Shown here: piece by piece, positions 35,101 through 40,974 of the stretch
How positions within the stretch are numbered: the first letter of the stretch is position 1
How the letters are laid out: each line of letters opens with the position of its first letter
NCBI GenBank assembly: GCA_916613615.1
Contig: OU744725.1
Location: 67,978,754 to 68,042,753, forward strand
From: Steromphala cineraria
Taxonomy: Eukaryota; Mollusca; Gastropoda; Trochida; Trochidae
DNA: 64,000 bases
Reading direction: 5' to 3'
Notes under the pieces: generated by a model
Seen by the model: only the letters and a program-made list of their open reading frames with translations
What the model was told of the DNA's origin: nothing
Databases searched by the model: none
Program-made: the position numbers and the translations under genes

Positions 35101-38100
35101 CCTCTGAAAATTTTCAAGCAGGCGGCTTGTCAGAGTGTGTACACGAGTGGCAAAGGTTAACAAAGGACCCTTTCATATTAGAGACGGTAGAAGGTCTAAA
35201 AATTGAGTTTACTGAAAGTCCTAAACAGCTCTTAGAGCCTAGACAGATCAGATTTAATGATCATGAGCAATTCATTATAGACAATGAAATCACATCGCTT
35301 TTGAAGCAAAAAGCCATTGAGTTAGCTGAGGATTCAGAGAACCAGTTTATTTCGAACATATTTTTGAGGAAAAAGCCCTCAGGAAAATATAGAATGATTC
35401 TAAATTTGAAAGAATTGAACCAATATGTTGTTTATCACCATTTCAAAATGGAGTGTTTACAGAGTGTGTTGAATATGTTAACGCCAGGGGTGTTCATGGC
35501 TTCGGTAGACCTTACCAATGCATATTATTCAATACGCGTGTGTAAATCACACAGGAAATATCTGAGATTTCGATGGAAAGGTTCCCTTTTTCAATTTACA
35601 TGTATGCCGTTTGGGTTAGCCTGTGCCCCTCGTGTATTCACTAAACTCTTGAAGCCTGTGTTCTCTCATCTCAGGTGCCAAGGTCATCAGTGTTTAGGAT
35701 ATATTGACGACTCATATTTACAAGACAAACTAAATGAAAACTGTTCAAAATCGGCACATGAAGTGGTGAAACTATTTCAAACTCTAGGGTTCACGGTGAA
35801 TCAAAACAAATCTGAGCTCAATCCTTGTAACTCTTTGAAATTTCTGGGATTTACTATTGACTCAATACGCATGACAGTTGGCATGCCCAATGATAAAGCG
35901 TTGCATATCAAGGATGTCTGTAGACAGATATTATCTCAGTCAAAGTGTCAGATTAGATCAGTGGCGCAGTTGTTAGGTTTGTTTGTGAGTGCTTTTCCTG
36001 CGGTACGATTCGGACCTTTACATTACAGACAATTGGAGAATGAGAAAACTTTAGCCCTTAAGGAAAACAAAGGGAATTTTGATGCGTTCATGTTGGTATC
36101 TGATAGTTCGAAGATTGATATTGAATGGTGGATCGAGAATATTGTAGGGTCTGAAAAGTCAGTCAGCGCTCCATCATGTCCAGATTTGGTTATTAGTACA
36201 GATGCTAGTCTCACCGGCTGGGGGGCAGCTATTGGAGAACAGTTTGTAAATGGACATTGGTCAGAGGAGGAGAAAACACTCCACATTAACGCACTTGAGA
36301 CTATGGCCATTCTGTTAGCATTGAAAACCTTTTCTCTAACGCACGAGTTAGGGGGTAAGCATATTCGGGTCTTGTGTGATAATACCACTGCTATAACATA
36401 TCTACAAAACATGGGCGGTTCCAAGTCTAAAACGTGTAATGACGTAGCAAGGAAAGTTTGGTTTTGGTGCATTCAGAGAAATATATGGCTGTCGACAGCC
36501 CATGTGCCCGGTAAGCAAAATGTTATAGCAGATAGGGCATCTAGGAATTTGTCAGAAAGAACAGAATGGGCTCTGAACAATGTTATCTTTCAAAGAATTG
36601 TATCACACTTTGAAGTAAATCCGGTAGTTGACATGTTTGCTTCTAGGTTTAACACCAAACTTCCACGGTTTGTCAGTTGGAAACCTGACCCGGAAGCTGA
36701 GGCGGTGGACGCTTTCAGCATATCATGGTCAAATAACATCATATATTGTTTCCCGCCGTTCTGTCTTTTGTCGAAGGTGCTGGCCAAAATTATGGCAGAT
36801 AAAGCTGATGTGTTGTTAGTCGCACCTTTATGGCCTACTCAGTCATGGTTCACTCAAATTTTACAACTTGTGTGTTTCAGGCCAGTGAAGCTACCAGGGG
36901 GGAAGCACGTGGTGACGTCAGCGGACGGGAAGGAGCACCCGCTTGCCAAGAAGCTGAAACTAGCAGGTTTCCTTCTCTCAGGAAAATCCTCGAAGACAGA
37001 GGAATTTCTCCGGCAGCAGTCGACGTCATCGTTCAGTCGTGGAGGACAGCGACGCGAACCCAATATGCGTCCTACATCAGGAAATGGAGAGACTTTTGTT
37101 GTGAGAAACAAATTGATTATGTTCGACCGACTATAGGTCAAGTACTAGATTATTTTGTGTTTTTGAAAAGTCAGAAGCTAGGTTATAGCTCGCTGCACAC
37201 AGCCAGATGTGCTCTGTCGACCATAGTGTTGCTAGACGATAAGCCGTGTGGCAACCATCCACTAATCTGTAGATTCTTAAAGGGGGTGTTTGAGATGAAT
37301 CCACCAAAGCCGAGATATTCTGAAATTTGGGATGTTAAGGACGTTCTAAGGTTTATAAAAAATCTTAGGCCTTTAGACAGTTTGTCTTTGAAGGACTTAA
37401 CTATAAAGCTAGTAGTATTGTTGTCTCTTGTTTCGGCACAGAGATGCCAAACATTACATTTACTCAATGTAAATCATATGACTGTGGACAAGTCAAATGA
37501 TGGTGTTAAGTTTCACATTGAAGGGCTTCTCAAGCAGAGTAAACCAGGAAGGTTACCCAAACCGATAGAGTTCAGGAAGTATCCAGCTGATCTATCATTG
37601 TGCCCAGTGACTTGTTTGTTTTCCTATCTGGAGAGAACCAGGTCTCTCAGAACAGGTGGTGATCTTTTTGTTTCTTATGTTAGGCCTCATAAGGCAGTGT
37701 CTAAGGATACGATCGCTCGATGGATTCGAGTAGGACTTACGAGAGCGGGCCTTGATGTGAGTGTGTTCAAGCCACACAGTGTACGTGCAGCATCAACGTC
37801 GGCCGCTTGCAACGCTTCGGTGCCCATAATGGACATCCTCAACAAAGCGGATTGGTCATCAGAACAGACTTTTGCATCGTATTATAACAAACCCTTGAGG
37901 AAGGCCTCATGTTTTCAGTCAACAGTCCTGTCATTAGCTGAGTAACGATGGTACATTGTCATTATTGTGTCCGTTTGGACCATATCTGTAAAACGACCAG
38001 AATAAAGCAGTTCATGGTATATAATATCTTGTCATCTATTGTTGAAATGACCGAGAGACAAGCGTGAATCAGGCTTCGAAGTCTCATGTGATCCCACATC

Positions 38101-40974
38101 ACGTGATTAGCTGATAGAATCTAACAATTAAACGATACTTACCTGGAAGTAGAAGTTTGAGAGTGATTCTATCAGCTAATCTATAGTGATGGGGATTACA
38201 TGCCCTCCCAAGATATCCCACCCTGGAATACGTGCTGGTAATTACTGATTCACACTTGTTCTTTAAACGTCTGACTCGCACATGCGCACTGCAATCTCAT
38301 GTAATCCCCATCACTATAGATTAGCTGATAGAATCACTCTCAAACTTCTACTTCCAGGTAAGTATCGTTTAATTGTTAGATTATCTTTACAAAATCATAT
38401 CAGATATCATCACCACCACCTCTATGGGTACCAATAACCCTTGGTAGTGTGTAGTGTGTGATCAAGATATTTAGCTGTTTAGTGCAGTTTAATTAACAAT
38501 ATTCCACTCTCAGACCTTCCTTCTTAAAAGTATTCCTTATCAAGTACAACAAACATCCTCTCAATGATAACATACCTGAGCTTTGATCTGTTTCTCCAAA
38601 AGGTCACAGCCATCGTCGCTATGGATACTGCTGGAGTTTCCCGGATCGGACAGGGAATCCTCCATTACACACCCGTCATCACGTGATAACGACGTATAGT
38701 TAATAGTCCTCTCACTCTGGGAGGACTGAACACTTTTATACCCATTCACACTTCCCTTAGGTACAGAGTCGTTGAAGAACTTGTCAACATGGGAGTTCTG
38801 GAACTTGGCAGGTTGACTTGAGAATTGCACAGATTCAGTTTCGAGTTTACTTGAGTCTTCTTTGGAGTTCATGTCCACCACAAGCTTTTTGGTTTCTGGA
38901 GGATCCCTTGGAGAGGACTGAGATGTGGGGAGAGAGATCTGAATGGGACCAGAATCCAGATTGTCCCTCTCTTTGGACATACTCAAGTCTGTACTTCTTG
39001 ATGCACTGGAGTCTTCAGTTCTAGGGTCATTGGAATATTTAGTTCTCAAGTCATTTGAGTCCTTAGTTCTGGACAAACTGGAGTCTGTAGTTCTTGAGCC
39101 ACTAGAGTCTCTAGTTCTGGAAGCTATCTGTGCCGGAAGGTTGGAGCCACTGAGACTCTTGACCTTCTGGTCTTGCTTCAGAGTCTCTGATACTGGAGTC
39201 TTGGGCATTGTCGAGTAGCTGTTGCGTAGACGTGACTTGTCTGGAATGATGAAAGAAAATTATGAGTATACATGTACAGCCTTAAAGCTATGGTCATATG
39301 ACAACTGTTGCAGAGACCCGAATTTGAGTCCCTGTGGAGACACAATAGCTTCTTACTAGCGTCTAATTCGATGTTGTGTCCCTTGGCAAGGGACTTCATC
39401 CACATATCACCCAGTCCATCCAGCTGTTTAATTGGATACCTAAAACTTGATGTACTTGGTGAACTACATGGTTGTAAATAGCAGCTGTGAGAGTTCCCTC
39501 ATTGAGGGTAATGATGAAGATATAGAGATTATTACCCAAGGAGGTGTGTCATATGACTTTTACGAAACGAGTGTGAATTTTTGTATTACCCGAGCGAGAG
39601 CGAGGGTTATACACAAATTTGCACGAGTTTCGTAAAAGTCATATGACACACTTCCGAGGGTAATAATTTCTTTATTACCGATTCTATTCCATTTCACCAT
39701 CTAAGAAATATCCAAGAACGGGCAGCTTCCCTTGCGACGGCCGGCTACGGTGACGTCACGAACAATGGTGTTATGACGTCACAGGCGAAGTGATATGTGC
39801 ACTAGTGCTCATATTGAAAATACGTCACCACTTATTTCCAACCATATGGGTAATAAAACACTTTATGCACCCTTAGGACCTGGAAAAGGTGCCAAATAAG
39901 TTTTCACATCATTTTTGTTCTTTATTCAAACAGGTGCTTATTCATTACTCACCCACTTTGACAGGGAAGTATCTGAGGGTGAGTTTGTACTGTGCAGTGT
40001 TGGAGGAGGAAGGAAAGGCTACGTCGGCAGCATCTCTCTCTCCCAGTACAACCAGCACACCGGCACTCGTCTGGGAGAAGATGTCTGGGACTTGACATGA
40101 CCCCTTGGGCCGTTGTGACTTCTCTAGTTGCTGAAATAATACAAACGTTCAGTGTTTGAATCTCCGAACTTGTTGTTCCTCTGTGTCCATGACATCTCAT
40201 TCAATACAAACGACCAAAATGCACATGTATGATGTTCATTGTATTTAATGCAATATTTGCAATAGTTTGGTGAAGCAATGTTATCAAGCAAGTGATGATG
40301 TTGTTTTTATGGATATTCCACAAAAGAAGTTGACTGTTTATCAAATTTATTCTTCAGGTCTTATTTACACAAATAGCAAGTAAACTCTCCTTTCCACAAA
40401 TACGACTACTCACAATATCTGACACTTTGAGCAGCGCCCCGTCTACGAAGGTGAAGATCTGGAGCAGACTCTGTGTGTTGCTGCCCACCAAGATGGAGTT
40501 AGTGTTCAGCTGTGGTAGACAAGATTTATAGTCAGGTTGCTGGCATAATACTGGGATTGATAAAATCATTATACTTCTATTAGATAACACACTAACCCTA
40601 CTCCATAGTGGGTGCATAACACCTGGTTGGCAAATAGTAGTCCATCACCATCAACATCTTCAGGAAAAAATTAGCCTTAAAAAAAACCAACACATCCAAC
40701 TAAATTGACAAACAGATGCAACCCAAAGAGATCCAATGACAAGCGGACTGCCTTGGAGTATTTGGCCCTTATTAGTTGAATGAATTTATTCATTTGTTTT
40801 CCCTTTGATACTTGAGTATGGATAAACAAGAAGGCATGTGTCTGTACGTACCTCATGCACGAGAACATCCGGAGTGATGAGTCCACGCACGTTGACGGAG
40901 GTGGAGAGGGTCGGGTCCTGCAGCGTGTCCTGTAGTTGGACCACCACCAGCTGACATGTGTCCTTGACCAGGCT
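25969..40974 (-). CDS. 3' portion of an unidentified host gene, eight exons (about 487 codons)
   Basis: Exons in transcript order: 40974-40852, 40509-40414, 40130-39953, 39240-38576, 33349-33303, 30063-30005, 26654-26520, 26129-25969. All introns are GT-AG and all junction phases agree (0,0,1,0,2,1,1) through to TGA, which is strong support. The product begins with a beta-rich region (QLVVVQLQDTL; AGVLVVLGERD; YKLTLRYFPVKV). A roughly 200-aa Ser/Asp/Lys/Thr-rich linker with degenerate TxDSS repeats follows. Next come a short coiled coil (LLEKQIKAQNEQIAALQKK), then AVEDTSC, and a C-terminal domain (FRLATVELIM; CVLGANIDGYIPMKF). Folded N-terminal part, disordered linker and short coiled coil loosely recall centriolar STIL/Ana2 proteins, but the C-terminus does not match what I know of STIL; this is speculation. 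The 5' exons lie beyond 64000. Nearly all intron sequence is transposon or satellite. Confidence 0.75.
26520..26654 (-). CDS. host gene exon G
   Basis: 135 bp, acceptor GTTTTCAG, donor ATGG|GTCAGG. It reads EKVRIQCKTTPEGEVQTRSF, then LDPIKQAFRLATVELIM, a mixed strand/helix sequence. Confidence 0.75.
26857..26968. repeat. near-perfect 112-bp palindrome (fold-back stem)
   Basis: GGAATAAAGTCCGAAAACTC at the left is exactly complementary to the right end. The stem continues through GCCAATATTTGCGGGTCAGG to a loop around AGGCCGTTAGG. It may be the left end of a larger element, since CTTGGTTTTCT-like inverted ends lie at about 26842 and 28592. Confidence 0.9.
26969..28390. other. intronic sequence; no convincing gene
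   Basis: Plus frames 27066-27272 and 28099-28413 exist. The first ends in a C-V-T-Y-G...S-F stretch faintly like the start of a THAP finger, but it lacks the cysteines. The second follows a CTTTCAG acceptor-like site and precedes AATAAA at about 28314. Neither is convincing. Confidence 0.3.
28391..28510. repeat. short tandem repeat, about 24-bp period, 5 copies
   Basis: Repeats of AGGACGCCAATATGCARAAC with variants between 28391 and 28510. The GCCAATAT core also occurs in the 26857 palindrome, hinting that both belong to one composite element. Confidence 0.75.
28604..29521. mobile_element. 918-bp non-autonomous DNA transposon, TA target duplication, CCGTATATGAC ends
   Basis: TA at 28602-28603 and 29522-29523 flanks CCGTATATGAC ... 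GTCATATACGG. Subterminal GGCCGACCCCCCTC / GGGTGGTCAGCC runs follow. The interior is homologous to 13959-15158, although the tips differ, so it is a related subfamily. It is non-coding. Confidence 0.85.
30005..30063 (-). CDS. host gene exon F
   Basis: 59 bp, acceptor ATGTTTCAG, donor CCAG|GTCAGC. In phase it gives AVEDTSCVFPTKYQSSHKP. The 3.2-kb intron before it is filled by a MITE carrying a nested 2.5-kb transposon. Confidence 0.7.
30167..33125. mobile_element. MITE split by a nested 2.5-kb transposon
   Basis: The ends AGTCTCATAAAATCTGCCTA and (right, complement) AGTCTGATTAAATCCAGCTA are inverted and match the inner ends of the 24023-24668 element. GTACTGTGCTT occurs immediately outside on both sides (30156-30166 and 33126-33136), an 11-bp target duplication. 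Removing 30419-32965 leaves about 410 bp of MITE sequence, close in size to the inner element at 24 kb. Confidence 0.75.
30419..32965. mobile_element. 2.5-kb DNA transposon, TA target duplication, CCGTAATTTCTCTAT ends
   Basis: TA (30417-30418, 32966-32967) flanks inverted ends CCGTAATTTCTCTATYAATTCGAC, interrupted after 20 bases for reporting: CCGTAATTTCTCTATYAATT. Subterminal GGTCGAATTATY repeats lie in both ends. Inside, a GATTTAGGGGCCC-centred stretch occurs at about 30890 and 31730. No transposase frame of useful length is present, so it is non-autonomous. End sequence and TA duplication place it with the other two CCGTA elements. Confidence 0.85.
32968..33302. other. MITE remainder and intron flank
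   Basis: 32968-33125 is the right part of the interrupted MITE. 33137-33302 is intron next to exon E, without features. Confidence 0.5.
33303..33349 (-). CDS. host gene exon E, coiled-coil micro-exon
   Basis: 47 bp, acceptor TATGTTTCAG, donor TCACA|GTAAGT (phase 2). It reads NEQIAALQKKIDFLS, with I, L, I, L at heptad-like spacing, and continues the LLEKQIKAQ helix from exon D. The 5.2-kb intron before it is almost entirely the DIRS retrotransposon. Confidence 0.75.
33350..33587. other. intron flank between exon E and the DIRS element
   Basis: Host intron sequence only. The minus frame 33299-33523 extends through the acceptor and is not all coding. Confidence 0.5.
33588..33627 (+). repeat. 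left inverted terminal repeat of the DIRS element
   Basis: 40 bp, perfect inverse of 38082-38121. It contains the palindrome TCACGTGA, and TGTGGGATCACA with dyad character. The following AGATTGCAGTGCGCATGTGC is not in the right ITR but recurs in the small element at 38165-38335. Confidence 0.93.
33880..35046 (+). CDS. DIRS ORF1, gag-like protein (388 aa)
   Basis: Presumed structural/nucleic-acid-binding protein of the retrotransposon. The N-terminus is Ala/Ser/Lys-rich. A helical stretch follows at about residues 70-95 (VIRAEMSKINDNMERRM), then an acidic segment (DDEFELDDDY). A central conserved-looking domain spans about 175-310 (VHQAFTDKFEDQM; LNTPEVNKLMWDSLP). The C-terminal tail is Arg/Gly-rich (RPRGRGRGRTF; GGGRGRS) and likely binds RNA. 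There is no CCHC knuckle, as usual for DIRS. The stop codon TAG overlaps ORF2's ATG region by 10 bp (35037-35046), suggesting coupled reinitiation or frameshifting. The ATG context is CAACATGG. Confidence 0.85.
   Translation: MAEQALSSKGTGDGIEAVPTSRASKGKQKASKAPKTGATADSRPGVNNSVPIAIPSTSNSTNVDAMSDVIRAEMSKINDNMERRMRVFEERMDQQWTYDDEFELDDDYIEPSQVSVVNASMELSNDDPNAFVDNGGQVTDNSNSDVANIIKNSLPISSNEGTPVEQSLATVVHQAFTDKFEDQMITQKLKDLKKPANCPDLNTPEVNKLMWDSLPSETRSMDVKMQRVQTGVVKTTTAVVETLNLLTTHKGELSSGLFNGIVSKLSDSLTMAAYSNREIILRRKELIRPQLGDQYRALCNPSAPSTPELLFGDDVAKSVKDISMTARLGNRAAGSPRGRGNYRFNPYRQYYRPRGRGRGRTFPGFSFLGGGRGRSMSQEKRGRSKQWR
35037..37136 (+). CDS. DIRS ORF2: reverse transcriptase, RNase H and methyltransferase-like domain (699 aa)
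   Basis: It copies the element's RNA into DNA. RT palm motifs: FLRKKPSGKYRMILNLKELN near residue 120, SVDLTNAYYSI near 160, MPFGLACAP near 190, and the catalytic YIDD at about 222. RNase H follows with STDASLTGWGAAIG near 387, the ALETMAILLAL segment, VLCDNTTAITYL, and AHVPGKQNVIADRAS. The last third (about 520-620: VVDMFASRFNTKLPRFVSW; FPPFCLL; APLWPTQSW) is the DIRS-specific methyltransferase-like region. Its catalytic status cannot be judged by eye. The final 307 bp overlap the recombinase ORF. No stops or frameshifts. Confidence 0.95.
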   Translation: MEIDIAMTTEQRKVGEYSHLFPSENFQAGGLSECVHEWQRLTKDPFILETVEGLKIEFTESPKQLLEPRQIRFNDHEQFIIDNEITSLLKQKAIELAEDSENQFISNIFLRKKPSGKYRMILNLKELNQYVVYHHFKMECLQSVLNMLTPGVFMASVDLTNAYYSIRVCKSHRKYLRFRWKGSLFQFTCMPFGLACAPRVFTKLLKPVFSHLRCQGHQCLGYIDDSYLQDKLNENCSKSAHEVVKLFQTLGFTVNQNKSELNPCNSLKFLGFTIDSIRMTVGMPNDKALHIKDVCRQILSQSKCQIRSVAQLLGLFVSAFPAVRFGPLHYRQLENEKTLALKENKGNFDAFMLVSDSSKIDIEWWIENIVGSEKSVSAPSCPDLVISTDASLTGWGAAIGEQFVNGHWSEEEKTLHINALETMAILLALKTFSLTHELGGKHIRVLCDNTTAITYLQNMGGSKSKTCNDVARKVWFWCIQRNIWLSTAHVPGKQNVIADRASRNLSERTEWALNNVIFQRIVSHFEVNPVVDMFASRFNTKLPRFVSWKPDPEAEAVDAFSISWSNNIIYCFPPFCLLSKVLAKIMADKADVLLVAPLWPTQSWFTQILQLVCFRPVKLPGGKHVVTSADGKEHPLAKKLKLAGFLLSGKSSKTEEFLRQQSTSSFSRGGQRREPNMRPTSGNGETFVVRNKLIMFDRL
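36830..37945 (+). CDS. DIRS ORF3: tyrosine recombinase (371 aa)
   Basis: It integrates the circular DNA copy in place of a DDE integrase. Catalytic pattern: Arg in SAQRCQTL at about residue 204, H-x-x-R in KPHSVRAAS at about 315, and the nucleophile Tyr in TFASYYNKP at about 349-350. The N-terminal core-binding part includes SWRTATRTQYASYIRKW near 68. The start overlaps ORF2 in another frame. The annotated ATG at 36830 is the first available, but a later start or a spliced start after TTTCAG at 36880 is possible, because the first 20 residues look unconstrained. It is intact to TAA at 37943. Confidence 0.93.
   Translation: MAYSVMVHSNFTTCVFQASEATRGEARGDVSGREGAPACQEAETSRFPSLRKILEDRGISPAAVDVIVQSWRTATRTQYASYIRKWRDFCCEKQIDYVRPTIGQVLDYFVFLKSQKLGYSSLHTARCALSTIVLLDDKPCGNHPLICRFLKGVFEMNPPKPRYSEIWDVKDVLRFIKNLRPLDSLSLKDLTIKLVVLLSLVSAQRCQTLHLLNVNHMTVDKSNDGVKFHIEGLLKQSKPGRLPKPIEFRKYPADLSLCPVTCLFSYLERTRSLRTGGDLFVSYVRPHKAVSKDTIARWIRVGLTRAGLDVSVFKPHSVRAASTSAACNASVPIMDILNKADWSSEQTFASYYNKPLRKASCFQSTVLSLAE
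38001..38006 (+). terminator. AATAAA polyadenylation signal of the DIRS element
   Basis: AATAAA lies 56 bp past the recombinase stop and about 75 bp before the right ITR, in the expected place for the 3' end of the element's transcript. Confidence 0.65.
38082..38121 (+). repeat. right inverted terminal repeat of the DIRS element
   Basis: Perfect inverse of 33588-33627. It is followed at once by the 258-bp palindrome. Confidence 0.93.
38122..38379. repeat. 258-bp palindrome abutting the DIRS right end
   Basis: Arms of about 82 bp (38122-38203 and 38298-38379) are essentially perfect inverse complements. The arms are TAACAATTAAACGATACTTA... outside and ...GATTCTATCAGCTAATCTAT inside. Each arm contains CAGGTAAGTAT, a full-match 5' splice-site consensus, once on each strand (38355-38365 plus; 38135-38145 minus). 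Confidence 0.9.
38165..38335. mobile_element. 171-bp DIRS-terminus remnant or non-autonomous element
   Basis: It begins and ends with GATTCTATCAGCTAATC inverted repeats, the same first 16 bases as the adjacent DIRS ITR, but then diverges (TATAGTGATGGGGATTACAT). Inside its right end, AGATTGCAGTGCGCATGTGC (complement) equals the sequence just inside the left ITR of the full element. It looks like an internally deleted or rearranged DIRS relative. Confidence 0.7.
38576..39240 (-). CDS. host gene exon D, Ser/Asp-rich linker exon
   Basis: 665 bp, acceptor TCATTCCAG, donor CAG|GTATGT. It is strongly polar (S, D, T, K, R), with a degenerate repeat of about 8 residues (SRTRDSSG, SRTTDSSL, SRTKDSND, PRTEDSSA), probably disordered. 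It ends with DDGCDLLEKQIKAQ, the start of the coiled coil completed by exon E. Confidence 0.85.
39241..39526. other. intron between exons C and D, nothing recognised
   Basis: Contains only shadow frames. Confidence 0.45.
39527..39667. repeat. 141-bp imperfect palindrome (MITE-like)
   Basis: ATTATTACCC...GGTGTGTCATATGACTTT pairs with AAAGTCATATGACACACTTC...GGGTAATAAT. The centre is CGAGCGAGAGCGAGGG. Some bulges are present. Downstream, 39668-39860 ends with GGGTAATAAAAC and may be the rest of the same element; it contains two TGACGTCA sites (about 39750 and 39774). Confidence 0.85.
39953..40130 (-). CDS. host gene exon C
   Basis: 178 bp, acceptor TTATTTCAG, donor GTGG|GTGAGT, leaving phase 1. 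It contains AGVLVVLGERDAADVAF and YKLTLRYFPVKV. The plus-strand frames at the same place are shadows. Confidence 0.8.
40414..40509 (-). CDS. host gene exon B
   Basis: 32 codons, phase 0 at both ends, acceptor CTACCACAG, donor ATT|GTGAGT. It reads LNTNSILVGSNTQSLLQIF then TFVDGALLKVSDI, alternating hydrophobic strands typical of a beta-fold. Confidence 0.8.
40510..40851. other. intron between exons A and B, nothing recognised
   Basis: AT-rich; no features beyond the splice sites. Confidence 0.45.
40852..40974 (-). CDS. host gene exon A (most upstream exon visible), source of the minisatellite
   Basis: A 41-codon exon: acceptor CTATCCTCAG, donor GAG|GTACGT. It reads SLVKDTCQLVVVQLQDTL then QDPTLSTSVNVRGLITPDV. 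Its first 52-56 bp are repeated, with the adjoining acceptor, in every unit of the 23-kb array that follows at higher coordinates. The exon has AAG (Lys) at codon 4, where array units have CAG (Gln). Confidence 0.8.

Larger units (their letters stand above)
33588..38121 (+). mobile_element. complete DIRS-type tyrosine-recombinase retrotransposon
   Basis: 40-bp inverted terminal repeats starting GATTCTATCAGCTAATCACG lie at 33588-33627 and 38082-38121. Between them are three overlapping plus-strand ORFs in DIRS order: gag-like, RT/RNase H with a methyltransferase-like tail, and tyrosine recombinase. All are open, with catalytic motifs present, so the copy looks recent and possibly competent. 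DIRS elements integrate by recombinase without target duplication, and none is seen. The element lies antisense in the intron between host exons D and E and fills most of it. The region before ORF1 is locally GC-rich (about 33630-33760). Confidence 0.93.

Noticed and set aside
36023..36472. 149-codon minus ORF within the DIRS RT gene
   Set aside because: Shadow of the RT/RNase H reading frame.
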